Origin: Bacillota bacterium
Lineage (GTDB): Bacteria > Bacillota > Clostridia > Peptostreptococcales > Anaerovoracaceae
Length of the DNA: 7,424 nucleotides
Direction: 5' to 3'
Assembly: GCA_023394035.1 (NCBI GenBank)
Contig: JAEXBK010000082.1
Coordinates: 1-7,424 of the forward strand
The translations under genes were made by a program, and so were the position numbers. The notes under the pieces are model-generated. The model saw only the letters and a program-made list of their open reading frames with translations. It was not told the DNA's origin and searched no databases. Every line of letters begins with the position of its first letter. Position 1 is the first letter of the stretch. Shown here piece after piece: positions 1 to 6,228 of the stretch.

Positions 1-1
1 G

Positions 2-829
2 TGGATGGAACAGCTCAAGGCTACATATAACATGGACAAGAAAATGGTACCGGGCTTCATCGCTTGGTGCGCAAAAGCCATTAAAGGCGACTTCGGTGAC
101 AGTTGGAGATGGACTGTACCGGTTATAGAAAAATTCAAATCAACGGTTTGGGTCTCATTTATTATGGGTGGGATCGCATTTATTTTCGAATTGATCATTG
201 CAATTCCTTTAGGCATCATTGCTGCTACAAAACAGTACAGCAAGACTGACTACACGATTACGATTATTGCGCTGGCATGTTTCTCACTGCCGACGTTCTT
301 CTTTGCATCGCTTATGAAGCTTTTGTTCTGCGTAAAGCTTGGCTGGTTCGACCTCGGCGGACTGATCGGAAGAAACTACGATCACCTGTCATCATTCGGA
401 CAGCTCATGGACAAGGCAAACCATCTGGTGCTTCCGATAATTACACTTGTAGTTATAAGCATAGGTGCACTTATGCGTTATACAAGAACCAACATGCTCG
501 AAGTTCTCAATGCGGATTATATAAGAACGGCAAGAGCAAAAGGTCTTTCGGAGCGCAAGGTAATTTATCGCCATGCTTTCAGAAATACTCTTATTCCGCT
601 CGTAACTATGCTTGGCGGATCACTTCCGGGTCTTTTCGCAGGAGCACTTATTACGGAAACGCTGTATTCTATTCAGGGAATAGGCTTTACTTCATATCAG
701 TCAATGGTATCAGGTGATATTCCGTTTTCAATGTTCTACATGGTGTTCCTTGCACTGTTGACATTACTTGGTAACCTTATTTCCGATATTCTGTACGCTG
801 TAGTTGACCCTCGCGTACGTATAGCGTAA
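2..829 (+). CDS. oppB: OppB-type peptide ABC transporter permease (5' end missing)
   Basis: This is an inner permease subunit of a peptide/nickel-family ABC importer; with OppC it forms the membrane channel. The frame is open to the window edge (a TGG codon precedes the first ATG at 5), and the visible start matches the middle of an OppB N-terminal region, including KGDFGDS at about residues 27-33 counted from that ATG. The true start and first membrane helix therefore lie upstream. Five hydrophobic segments follow (about residues 47-75, 84-110, 139-160, 197-220, 243-268). The cytoplasmic EAA-type loop that docks on the ATPase is at 171-199 (DYIRTARAKG, then RHAFRN and LIPL). The C-terminus DILYAVVDPRVR is the classic OppB/DppB ending. 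It is followed at once by the OppC-type gene. The family is clear; the substrate (peptide, dipeptide or metal complex) cannot be told from the permease. Confidence 0.93.
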   Translation, partial: WMEQLKATYNMDKKMVPGFIAWCAKAIKGDFGDSWRWTVPVIEKFKSTVWVSFIMGGIAFIFELIIAIPLGIIAATKQYSKTDYTITIIALACFSLPTFFFASLMKLLFCVKLGWFDLGGLIGRNYDHLSSFGQLMDKANHLVLPIITLVVISIGALMRYTRTNMLEVLNADYIRTARAKGLSERKVIYRHAFRNTLIPLVTMLGGSLPGLFAGALITETLYSIQGIGFTSYQSMVSGDIPFSMFYMVFLALLTLLGNLISDILYAVVDPRVRIA

Positions 830-834
830 GGAGG
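827..834 (+). promoter_or_regulatory. Shine-Dalgarno of the oppC-type gene, fused to the oppB stop
   Basis: TAAGGAGG combines the TAA stop of oppB with a near-perfect Shine-Dalgarno sequence. It lies 5 nt before the ATG at 840, which fixes that start and suggests translational coupling. Confidence 0.85.
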
Positions 835-839
835 GCGAA

Positions 840-2411
840 ATGAGCGAAATTAAAAAAGATAAAGACTTATTGGCAACAGCGGAAGCCGAAGCTAATGAAG
901 AAAATGAAGAATACTCACTTAACGATGACAGGCGTGTAAAGACTCTTTCACCTTGGGCACTCGTTATGAAGAGATTCCTGAGAAACCGCGTTGCCGTTAC
1001 AGGTATTATCATCCTTGCGGCGATGGTAGTATTCTCATTTGTAGGCGGATTGATATCGCCATATTCTCAGGATCAGCTTTTCTACAGATACGATGAGCAA
1101 AACAAAAAGTTCGCAGCAGTCGTAGAAAACAAAACCTTCAGATACGTTTCAACAGAAGGAAGCAATTTCTCATCGCTTGCAAAGGCAAGATTTGTACTTG
1201 CAACGACGAGCGGCAGCAACTCTTTTGAAGCCGACGGAACGACATATACGTTCACAAAAGAAGGAAATAACTTATATACGATAAAATCGGGCGATGAGGT
1301 TATCGCAATAGCATCATACAACATAGTAAGCCCGAACACCAAAGACGCTTCTATTCCGTTTGAAGTACAGTTAGGCGCACTCAAAGCATTCGAAGGCAAA
1401 ACTAAGAACTTCGAAGTAGCAGGGAAAAAGTACGTTGTAAGTGAAGACGGCGGGATTACAGCCGACGGTGAAGACTTCGCCTATGTAAGCAAGTACAGCA
1501 TCCAGGCTGTAATGTCAGATGTATTCTTAAGCAGAGAATTTAAGGATTCACTTCTTGAAGCCATCGAAAAGAAGGATGAAGTATTTACGTTTACAGACAA
1601 GGAAGGTCTGAAAGCGGATTACATCTTGAAATTCGATGCTCCAACAAACACATGGAACGTTCTCCAGTCCGTTAAGACGAAGCTGTTTGACACATACAGC
1701 AGCCCATCCGGATCGCATTGGCTCGGAACTGACAGAAACGGTATGGACATGCTTACAAGACTCATGTACGGCGGTCGTGTATCTCTCTACATAGGTTTTA
1801 TCGTCGTATTTATCGAAACTCTTATCGGCGTTGTTATGGGTGGTGTTTCGGGATATTTCGGCGGATGGGTCGATAACCTGATAATGCGAATGGTTGACGT
1901 ATTCTACTGCATACCTTCACTTCCTATAATCATCATACTCGGTGCTATGATGGATGCTATGAGAGTAAATCCTCAGACAAGAATGATTTACCTGATGCTC
2001 ATACTCGGATTCCTCGGCTGGGCAGGGATAGCAAGACTTGTAAGAGGACAGATCCTCTCACTTCGCGAGCAGGAATACATGACAGCAACAGAAGCATGCG
2101 GAATCAGAGTATCAAGACGTATATTCAGACATCTGATACCAAACGTAATTCCGCAGCTTATAGTCGCGATGACGATGAGCCTCGGCTCAACGATACTTAC
2201 GGAAGCTACGCTTTCATTCCTCGGACTCGGCGTAAAGTTCCCGTTCGCATCATGGGGAAATATTATCAACGACGTAAACGACACGTACGTTCTAACTAAC
2301 TATTGGTTTATTTGGATACCGGCCGGTTTCTGCCTGCTTGTTACAGTATTGGCATTCAACTTAGTCGGTGACGGACTTAGGGATGCATTTGACCCTAAGA
2401 TGAAACGGTAA
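840..2411 (+). CDS. oppC: OppC-type peptide ABC transporter permease with a large extracytoplasmic insert
   Basis: This is the second permease subunit of the importer. The 523 residues greatly exceed the usual roughly 300 for OppC. Residues 1-36 are a cytoplasmic tail, acidic in its first 30 positions (11 Asp/Glu against 3 Lys). TM1 is at about 51-72, preceded by the typical WALVMKRFLRNR. About 220 residues (74-293) then separate TM1 from the conserved HWLGTDRNGMDMLTRL block (294-308), where ordinary relatives have roughly 30-40. The remaining helices are at about 314-341, 352-372, 380-401, 433-460 and 487-510. The EAA-type ATPase-docking loop is at 412-440 (EYMTATEACG, then RHLIPN). The ending LVGDGLRDAFDPK is canonical, so the permease core is intact and the extra mass is an inserted domain facing outward. 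The reading frame is continuous, and upstream and downstream genes are spaced as in one operon. Confidence 0.93.
   Translation: MSEIKKDKDLLATAEAEANEENEEYSLNDDRRVKTLSPWALVMKRFLRNRVAVTGIIILAAMVVFSFVGGLISPYSQDQLFYRYDEQNKKFAAVVENKTFRYVSTEGSNFSSLAKARFVLATTSGSNSFEADGTTYTFTKEGNNLYTIKSGDEVIAIASYNIVSPNTKDASIPFEVQLGALKAFEGKTKNFEVAGKKYVVSEDGGITADGEDFAYVSKYSIQAVMSDVFLSREFKDSLLEAIEKKDEVFTFTDKEGLKADYILKFDAPTNTWNVLQSVKTKLFDTYSSPSGSHWLGTDRNGMDMLTRLMYGGRVSLYIGFIVVFIETLIGVVMGGVSGYFGGWVDNLIMRMVDVFYCIPSLPIIIILGAMMDAMRVNPQTRMIYLMLILGFLGWAGIARLVRGQILSLREQEYMTATEACGIRVSRRIFRHLIPNVIPQLIVAMTMSLGSTILTEATLSFLGLGVKFPFASWGNIINDVNDTYVLTNYWFIWIPAGFCLLVTVLAFNLVGDGLRDAFDPKMKR
1059..1718 (+). other. Extracytoplasmic insert domain inside the OppC-type permease
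   Basis: These are codons 74-293 of the enlarged permease. The segment is soluble in character: rich in Lys, Asp, Glu, Thr and Ser, with alternating beta-like strands and no hydrophobic helix. It lies after TM1, which by the family topology places it outside the membrane. Two stretches look alike: about 128-189 (SFEADGTTYTFTKEG, then ASYNIVS, then a helix-like end) and about 190-247 (NFEVAGKKYVVSEDG, then SKYSIQA, then a helix-like end). A third, shorter beta-rich piece starts at 248 (VFTFTDKEG). I do not recognise the fold. It could contact the substrate-binding lipoprotein, the cell wall or the substrate; those roles are inference. Confidence 0.7.
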
Positions 2412-2416
2412 GGAGG
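2409..2416 (+). promoter_or_regulatory. Shine-Dalgarno of the oppD-type gene, fused to the oppC stop
   Basis: TAAGGAGG again merges the preceding TAA stop with the ribosome binding site, 6 nt before the ATG at 2423. It settles the oppD start at 2423, so the unusual basic N-terminal extension is probably really translated. Confidence 0.85.
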
Positions 2417-2422
2417 TCCAAC

Positions 2423-3586
2423 ATGTCTAAAAAAGGCAAAGCGGAAGGATATCTTACCGCGAAAGAATCAAGAGCAATTTCAAAAGCAAATCGTAAGATA
2501 ACTACGGAATACGAGAAAAAATGGAAACGCAGAAACGTTCCTGAATCGGAATATCTCACTAATATGCACGATACAAAAAACGCAGTTGAATTTGACAATC
2601 TGCACACATACTTCTTTACGGACTCAGGTACGGTAAAGAGCGTTGACGGCGTGAGCTTCAATGTTCCTATCGGCAAGACCGTCGGAGTTGTAGGTGAGTC
2701 CGGCTGCGGAAAATCGGTAACATCACTTTCACTCATGCAGCTTCTGCAGCGTCCTCAGGGACAGATCGTCGAAGGCGAAATACGCCTTAACATGGGCGAG
2801 GGCAAGGCTTATGAGATAAGTAAGATGAGCCAGGAGGGCATGCAGGGAATCAGAGGTAACATGGTATCGATGATTTTCCAGGAGCCTATGACTTCTCTTA
2901 ACCCTGTTTTCCGAATCGGTGATCAGGTGGATGAGGTAATCGCTCTTCACGAAGGCGAAGGCAAAAGTGCCGAGGATATCAAGAAGCGTACAATAGAAGC
3001 TCTTGATATGGTAGGTATAGCAAACAGCGAGGGCGTATACAGAATGTTCCCGCACGAGCTTTCAGGCGGAATGCGTCAGCGTGTAATGATCGCTATGGCT
3101 CTTGCTTGTAATCCAAGGGTTATAATCGCAGACGAACCTACAACTGCACTTGATGTAACAATTCAGGCTCAGATACTTGACCTTCTTAGAAACCTGAAGG
3201 ACAAGATAAACTCATCGATCATGCTTATTACGCACGACCTCGGAGTTATTGCCGAGATGGCAGATTATGTCGTAGTAATGTATGCAGGAAGAATCGTAGA
3301 GCAGGGTACAGCAGAGGATATATTCTATCATCCGGCACATCCTTATACGATCGGTCTTATGGCATCAAAGCCTGTTGTCGGCAGAGAGGTTGACGAGCTG
3401 TACTCGATTCCGGGTAAAGTTCCTAACCCTATCAACATGCCTAATTACTGCTATTTCCGTGACAGATGTGAAAAGAGACTCCCTTGCTGCGATGGCGAGT
3501 ATCCATGTGAAATTTCACTTACTGAAACACATAAAGTCAGCTGCTATCGTTTCTATGAAGAAAACAAAAAGGAGGGTGAAGAATGA
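2423..3586 (+). CDS. oppD: OppD-type peptide ABC transporter ATP-binding protein
   Basis: This is a cytoplasmic ATPase that pairs with OppF to power the importer. The nucleotide-binding domain is complete: Walker A GESGCGKS (91-98), Q-loop glutamine 153 in IFQEPMTSLNP, signature LSGGM (213-217), Walker B VIIADE (233-238), D-loop ALD (242-244) and H-loop H271 in ITHDLGV. The C-terminal OppD/OppF extension follows (HPYTIGLM, IPGKVPNP). It carries cysteines C343, C349, C356 and C374, spaced like the four that hold a [4Fe-4S] cluster in related DppD/DppF-type ATPases, plus extra cysteines 355 and 362. About 50 residues precede the ATPase core, more than usual, and residues 1-40 are strongly basic (13 Lys/Arg, 4 Glu). 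A shorter start at M48 is possible, but no good ribosome binding site precedes it. The stop overlaps the oppF start. Confidence 0.95.
   Translation: MSKKGKAEGYLTAKESRAISKANRKITTEYEKKWKRRNVPESEYLTNMHDTKNAVEFDNLHTYFFTDSGTVKSVDGVSFNVPIGKTVGVVGESGCGKSVTSLSLMQLLQRPQGQIVEGEIRLNMGEGKAYEISKMSQEGMQGIRGNMVSMIFQEPMTSLNPVFRIGDQVDEVIALHEGEGKSAEDIKKRTIEALDMVGIANSEGVYRMFPHELSGGMRQRVMIAMALACNPRVIIADEPTTALDVTIQAQILDLLRNLKDKINSSIMLITHDLGVIAEMADYVVVMYAGRIVEQGTAEDIFYHPAHPYTIGLMASKPVVGREVDELYSIPGKVPNPINMPNYCYFRDRCEKRLPCCDGEYPCEISLTETHKVSCYRFYEENKKEGEE
3569..3575 (+). promoter_or_regulatory. Shine-Dalgarno of the oppF-type gene inside the end of oppD
   Basis: AAGGAGG lies within the last codons of oppD. It is 7 nt from the ATG at 3583 and 10 nt from the next in-frame ATG at 3586, so the first is slightly preferred and the protein may start with one or two Met. 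Confidence 0.8.
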
Positions 3587-4614
3587 TGGATAACGAAAAA
3601 ATTATCGAAACCGTTGAGAAGAAATTTGAATATGATCCACAGTACATCCTCAGTGTAATAGGGCTCAAAAAACACTTCCCGATCAAGGGCGGTATGCTTA
3701 ACAAAGTTGTCGGTCATGTAAAGGCTGTTGACGGAGTAACGTTTAATCTTAAGCGTGGAACGACTATGGGTCTTGTAGGAGAATCCGGATGCGGAAAAAC
3801 CACAACGGGAAGAACCATACTTCGTCTTTACGGTGATGACAAAACAGCCGGACAGGTACTCTTCAACGGTCAGGAAGTGTACGAGAAGTCAAAGGCGGAA
3901 ATGCGCGCTCTTCGTACGGAAATGCAGATAATATTCCAGGATCCGTTCTCATCACTTTCACCGAGACTTCCTGTAGGAGAAATAATCGGAGAAGCTGTAA
4001 GAGAACACAATATCGTTCCAAGCAAGGAATATAACGACTATATCGACCAGGTAATGGACGAATGCGGACTTCAGCCTTTCCACAAGTTCAGATATCCACA
4101 TGAATTTTCCGGCGGTCAGAGACAGAGAATCTGCATAGCGAGAGCTCTTGCGGTTAACCCTGAATTCGTAGTCTGCGACGAACCGGTATCGGCTCTTGAC
4201 GTATCTATTCAGGCTCAGATCATAAACCTACTGAATAATCTTCAGGAGGAACACCAGCTCAGCTATCTCTTCATTTCACACGATCTGTCGGTAGTTGAGT
4301 ATATATCGGACTCGGTTGGTGTAATGTACTTAGGAAGCCTCGTCGAATACGGCGATAAGAAGGATATATTCCAGAATCCGCTTCACCCGTACACAAAGGC
4401 GCTTATGTCGGCTGTTCCTGTAGCTGACCCTAAGGCTAAGATGAACAGAATCGTACTTGAAGGCTCGATTCCTTCACCGGCCAACCCTCCTTCGGGATGT
4501 AAGTTCCATACGAGATGCGCATATTGCATGGAAAAATGTAAGACGATAGCTCCTGAACAGAGAGAAATCGAACCTGGACATTATGTAACGTGCCACCTCT
4601 TTGATGAGGAGTAG
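3583..4614 (+). CDS. oppF: OppF-type peptide ABC transporter ATP-binding protein
   Basis: This is the second cytoplasmic ATPase, expected to form a heterodimer with OppD beneath the two permeases. The nucleotide-binding domain is complete: Walker A GESGCGKT (66-73), Q-loop glutamine 119 in IFQDPFSSLSPR, signature FSGGQ (175-179), Walker B FVVCDE (195-200), ALDVSIQAQ (204-212) and H-loop H233 in ISHDLSVV. The OppF-specific features are the VKAVDGV segment near residue 46, EPVSALDVS, and the C-terminal block SIPSPANPPSGCKFHTRC. Cysteines 306, 312, 319 and 337 have the spacing of the family's [4Fe-4S]-type site, with an additional C315. Its 343 residues are a normal length for OppF. The start overlaps the oppD stop as ATGA, which suggests coupled translation and balanced production of the two ATPases. 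The next gene follows after 14 nt. Confidence 0.95.
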   Translation: MMDNEKIIETVEKKFEYDPQYILSVIGLKKHFPIKGGMLNKVVGHVKAVDGVTFNLKRGTTMGLVGESGCGKTTTGRTILRLYGDDKTAGQVLFNGQEVYEKSKAEMRALRTEMQIIFQDPFSSLSPRLPVGEIIGEAVREHNIVPSKEYNDYIDQVMDECGLQPFHKFRYPHEFSGGQRQRICIARALAVNPEFVVCDEPVSALDVSIQAQIINLLNNLQEEHQLSYLFISHDLSVVEYISDSVGVMYLGSLVEYGDKKDIFQNPLHPYTKALMSAVPVADPKAKMNRIVLEGSIPSPANPPSGCKFHTRCAYCMEKCKTIAPEQREIEPGHYVTCHLFDEE

Positions 4615-4628
4615 GATAGGAAACGCCT

Positions 4629-4928
4629 ATGCAAAAAAAGCGATACGAAGATGATGACGGAAGAGTAGTTGCTGATATGAGCATACTCGAACCGCGCGGA
4701 ATAGCGGAAACGTGGTTCGGTCTCAAAAGACGCGGCAACACATCATCACCTAAGTCCCCGGAGATGATGTCAGGGCATAACAATAATATGGTTGAGCCTT
4801 TAGACAAGGAAGACAGAAGAATTTTGATCCTTGAAGCAATTAAAATGTCTTTCAAGCTTGGAATGGTCTATGTTATCGGGTTTGGACTCATGATATTGCT
4901 TTTGCTTTTCCTCTGGGGGAAATCCTAA
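4629..4928 (+). CDS. Small single-pass membrane protein, last gene of the opp operon, unknown function
   Basis: I do not recognise a characterised family. The 99-residue protein has a hydrophilic, probably cytoplasmic N-terminal part of about 75 residues, with an acidic patch and the phrase YEDDDGRVVADMS near the start (residues 6-18). A Pro/Ser/Asn-rich linker (38-56) and a charged helix-like segment (58-76) follow. One strongly hydrophobic helix (about 77-96) ends four residues before the C-terminus, giving a tail-anchored look. A moderate ribosome binding site (AGGATAGG, 4613-4620), partly inside the oppF stop, lies 8 nt before the ATG. It is translated in the same direction as opp, and the operon terminator starts 7 nt after its stop. 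A role as an accessory or regulator of the transporter is inferred from position only; it could equally be a housekeeping gene transcribed along with it. Confidence 0.75.
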   Translation: MQKKRYEDDDGRVVADMSILEPRGIAETWFGLKRRGNTSSPKSPEMMSGHNNNMVEPLDKEDRRILILEAIKMSFKLGMVYVIGFGLMILLLLFLWGKS

Positions 4929-4935
4929 ATAAAAC

Positions 4936-4969
4936 AAAACTCGCCTGCGGAAATACGCAGGCGAGTTTT
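4936..4969. terminator. Bidirectional intrinsic terminator between the opp operon and spoVG
   Basis: A perfect 14-bp stem (AAAACTCGCCTGCG pairing with CGCAGGCGAGTTTT) encloses a 6-nt loop, GAAATA. On the + strand the stem runs into a T-run followed by T-rich CGTTGTTG. On the - strand it is followed by TTTTGTTTTATTT. It therefore fits termination of both convergent units: the opp operon from the left and spoVG from the right. No other hairpin is seen between the two stops. Confidence 0.93.
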
Positions 4970-4985
4970 TCGTTGTTGTAAGATG

Positions 4986-5255
4986 TTATTCTTCAGGTTC
5001 ATTCAAAGCTTTTTCGTATGCTTCAAAAATCGCATCCTTAATCTTATTTCTCATATCCGAGACAAGAGGATGAGCGATATCGCGGAAATCACCTTCACCC
5101 ATTTTTCGACTTGGCATGGCTACAAATAAACCGTTTTGCCCGTCAATGATCTTGATGTCGTGAACTACGAACTCATTATCAAAAGTAACTGACGCTACGG
5201 CTTTCATCTTACCGTCATCATTGATTTTGCGTATGCGAACATCAGTAATATTCAT
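4986..5255 (-). CDS. spoVG: SpoVG, septation/sporulation-linked nucleic-acid-binding regulator
   Basis: SpoVG proteins are small, widely conserved regulators that bind RNA and/or DNA; in Bacillus subtilis the gene affects asymmetric septation and spore cortex formation. The 89 residues match the family in length and sequence: MNITDVRIRKI at the start, AVASVTFDNEFVVHDIKII (about 19-37), GLFVAMPSRK (42-51, a family hallmark), then GDFRDIAHP and the acidic C-terminal tail. The frame stays open upstream to 5384, but that longer version has non-family residues. The ATG at 5255 is chosen because it gives the family N-terminus and has a strong ribosome binding site 5 nt before it. purR lies 67 nt upstream on the same strand with no terminator between, so read-through from purR is possible in addition to its own promoter. 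SpoVG also occurs in non-sporulating bacteria, so it does not prove spore formation. Confidence 0.96.
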   Translation of the reverse strand: MNITDVRIRKINDDGKMKAVASVTFDNEFVVHDIKIIDGQNGLFVAMPSRKMGEGDFRDIAHPLVSDMRNKIKDAIFEAYEKALNEPEE

Positions 5256-5260
5256 GTCTA

Positions 5261-5268
5261 CACCTTCC
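5261..5268 (-). promoter_or_regulatory. Ribosome binding site that sets the spoVG start
   Basis: On the - strand this reads GGAAGGTG, one base off the ideal GGAGGTG type and preceded by AA. It lies 5 nt upstream of the ATG at 5255 and argues against the longer in-frame start at 5384. Confidence 0.75.
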
Positions 5269-5291
5269 TTTTGCTCCCTTAAATTATCAGT

Positions 5292-5320
5292 ATTATACTT
5301 CAAAAGAAATAGAAATACAA
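5292..5320 (-). promoter_or_regulatory. Probable sigma-A-type promoter of spoVG
   Basis: The - strand has a perfect -10 box TATAAT (5292-5297) and a weak -35 box TTGTAT (5315-5320) separated by exactly 17 nt. Transcription would start near 5285, giving a leader of about 30 nt. The -35 box sits just beyond the purR stop. I see no sigma-H-like motif of the kind that drives spoVG in Bacillus subtilis. Confidence 0.65.
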
Positions 5321-5322
5321 TA

Positions 5323-6138
5323 CTATTTCCAGAAAATTTGATAATTTGGCGCAACTTCAATGGTTCTGGCAGCTTCGTCGACATTTCCGAGATATACTAT
5401 GGCGGTATAATCGTCTATTTTCTTCTTTTCGGGACTCTTTGAAACTATTGCTATTCCTGTTCCGCAAACTGATTCATCAAACTCGGCAAGGATTTCACGT
5501 ATTCCCTTAGTGCTGCCGCCGCCGCGCATGAAGTCATCAATAACAAGGGCTTTTGAGCCTGGTGTTACGGCTCTCTTTGACAGGGACATCATCTGAACTC
5601 TGTCGTAGGATCCGGAAAAGTAGTTGATGCTGACAGTAGAGCCTTCGGAGACCTTTGCTTCACGCCTTATGACGACGAGAGGGAGTCCGAGCTTCCTTGC
5701 AGTCTGCGAAGCGAGAGGAATACCTTTTGTTTCGACCGTTGCAACAAAATCAGCTCCGGAGTCAATGAATCTTCTTACAAAAACATCAGCAAGACGATCG
5801 GTGAATTCAGGAGCAAACATGATATCGGAAGTATAGAGGAAGCCTCCTGTAAGGATGCGTGCGGGATCCGAAAGTTTTTTGCAGAAATCCTCCTGAAGCT
5901 CCTTAAGTGACTGATCCGAAATATCAGGAACAAAATATGCGCCGCCTTTTGCACCGGCCAAGGTTTCTATATGACCGCTGCCTGTTATTTTAATCGCATC
6001 AGATGCGATTGAAAGATCCTCGCTTATGCTCGATTTTGCGGCACCAAGCGTATCGCACAGCTGCTTAAGAGGAATCACCCTGCAAGGATTTCCCGATAGT
6101 ATTTTGATTATGGCTCCGATTCTTTCTGCTCGTTTCAT
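5323..6138 (-). CDS. purR: PurR, purine biosynthesis repressor (Gram-positive type)
   Basis: This is a transcription regulator of purine synthesis and related genes. In Bacillus subtilis it represses when PRPP is low; PRPP is the effector bound by its phosphoribosyltransferase-like domain. The 271 residues match the family length. Residues 1-70 form a winged-helix DNA-binding domain (RAERIGAIIKILS at 3-15, KSSISEDLSIA at 35-45). Residues about 95-271 are the type I phosphoribosyltransferase-like domain, with the PRPP-binding motif VIDDFMRGGGST at 199-210 and TVETKGIPLA at 134-143. This protein is unrelated to the LacI-type PurR of Escherichia coli. The ATG at 6138 has GGAGGG (6144-6149) 5 nt upstream. 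The gene heads a unit with spoVG and diverges from murC. The ridA/yabJ gene found between purR and spoVG in Bacillus is absent here. Confidence 0.96.
   Translation of the reverse strand: MKRAERIGAIIKILSGNPCRVIPLKQLCDTLGAAKSSISEDLSIASDAIKITGSGHIETLAGAKGGAYFVPDISDQSLKELQEDFCKKLSDPARILTGGFLYTSDIMFAPEFTDRLADVFVRRFIDSGADFVATVETKGIPLASQTARKLGLPLVVIRREAKVSEGSTVSINYFSGSYDRVQMMSLSKRAVTPGSKALVIDDFMRGGGSTKGIREILAEFDESVCGTGIAIVSKSPEKKKIDDYTAIVYLGNVDEAARTIEVAPNYQIFWK
5992..6010. repeat. 19-bp near-perfect palindrome inside purR
   Basis: AATCGCATC and GATGCGATT form perfect 9-bp arms around a single central base. The site lies within purR codons 43-49, in the DNA-binding-domain coding region about 150 bp from the purR promoter. 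It could be a protein-binding site or a chance result of the codons; the arms are too close to form a normal RNA hairpin. Confidence 0.4.
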
Positions 6139-6165
6139 TACAGCCCTCCGATCTTATATGAATTT

Positions 6166-6194
6166 ATCTTATTTCTTTTTAGATTTTTTGTCAA
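6166..6194 (-). promoter_or_regulatory. Sigma-A-type promoter of purR
   Basis: The - strand has a perfect -35 box TTGACA (6189-6194), a 17-nt A-rich spacer and a -10 box TAAGAT (6166-6171). Transcription would start near 6159, about 20 nt before the purR ATG. No convincing pair of PurR-type boxes is seen around it. Confidence 0.75.
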
Positions 6195-6219
6195 TTCCGG
6201 AGAAATTTACAATTCGATA

Positions 6220-6228
6220 TGCTATAAT
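6220..6228 (+). promoter_or_regulatory. Extended -10 promoter of murC
   Basis: TGCTATAAT is an extended -10 element (TGnTATAAT). The -35 area at about 6200-6205 has no good match, as is common for extended -10 promoters. Transcription would start near 6235, leaving a leader of about 23 nt. It is back to back with the purR promoter. Confidence 0.7.

Noticed and set aside
277..717. A 146-codon + strand frame inside oppB
   Set aside because: It is an out-of-frame shadow of the permease gene, with no ribosome binding site and no recognisable domain.
1082..1399. A - strand frame opposite the OppC insert, considered as a nested gene
   Set aside because: The + strand frame is uninterrupted and continues a permease; the - strand product is low in features and has no visible start signals.
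4436..4855. A 139-codon - strand frame across the oppF end and the small membrane gene
   Set aside because: It is antisense to a clear OppF C-terminus and to a gene with its own ribosome binding site; the translation has no family features.
5256..5322. A small gene (ridA/yabJ remnant) between purR and spoVG
   Set aside because: The 67-nt gap holds a promoter and a ribosome binding site and is too short for even a fragment with recognisable motifs.
5256..5384. A longer spoVG form starting at 5384
   Set aside because: The added 43 residues do not resemble SpoVG, overlap the end of purR and the likely spoVG promoter, and the family N-terminus with a good ribosome binding site begins at 5255.
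6190..6220. A pair of PurR-type boxes (CGAA-centred inverted repeats) between purR and murC
   Set aside because: Only isolated partial matches (TTCGAT, TTCCGG) are present, without the right spacing or orientation.
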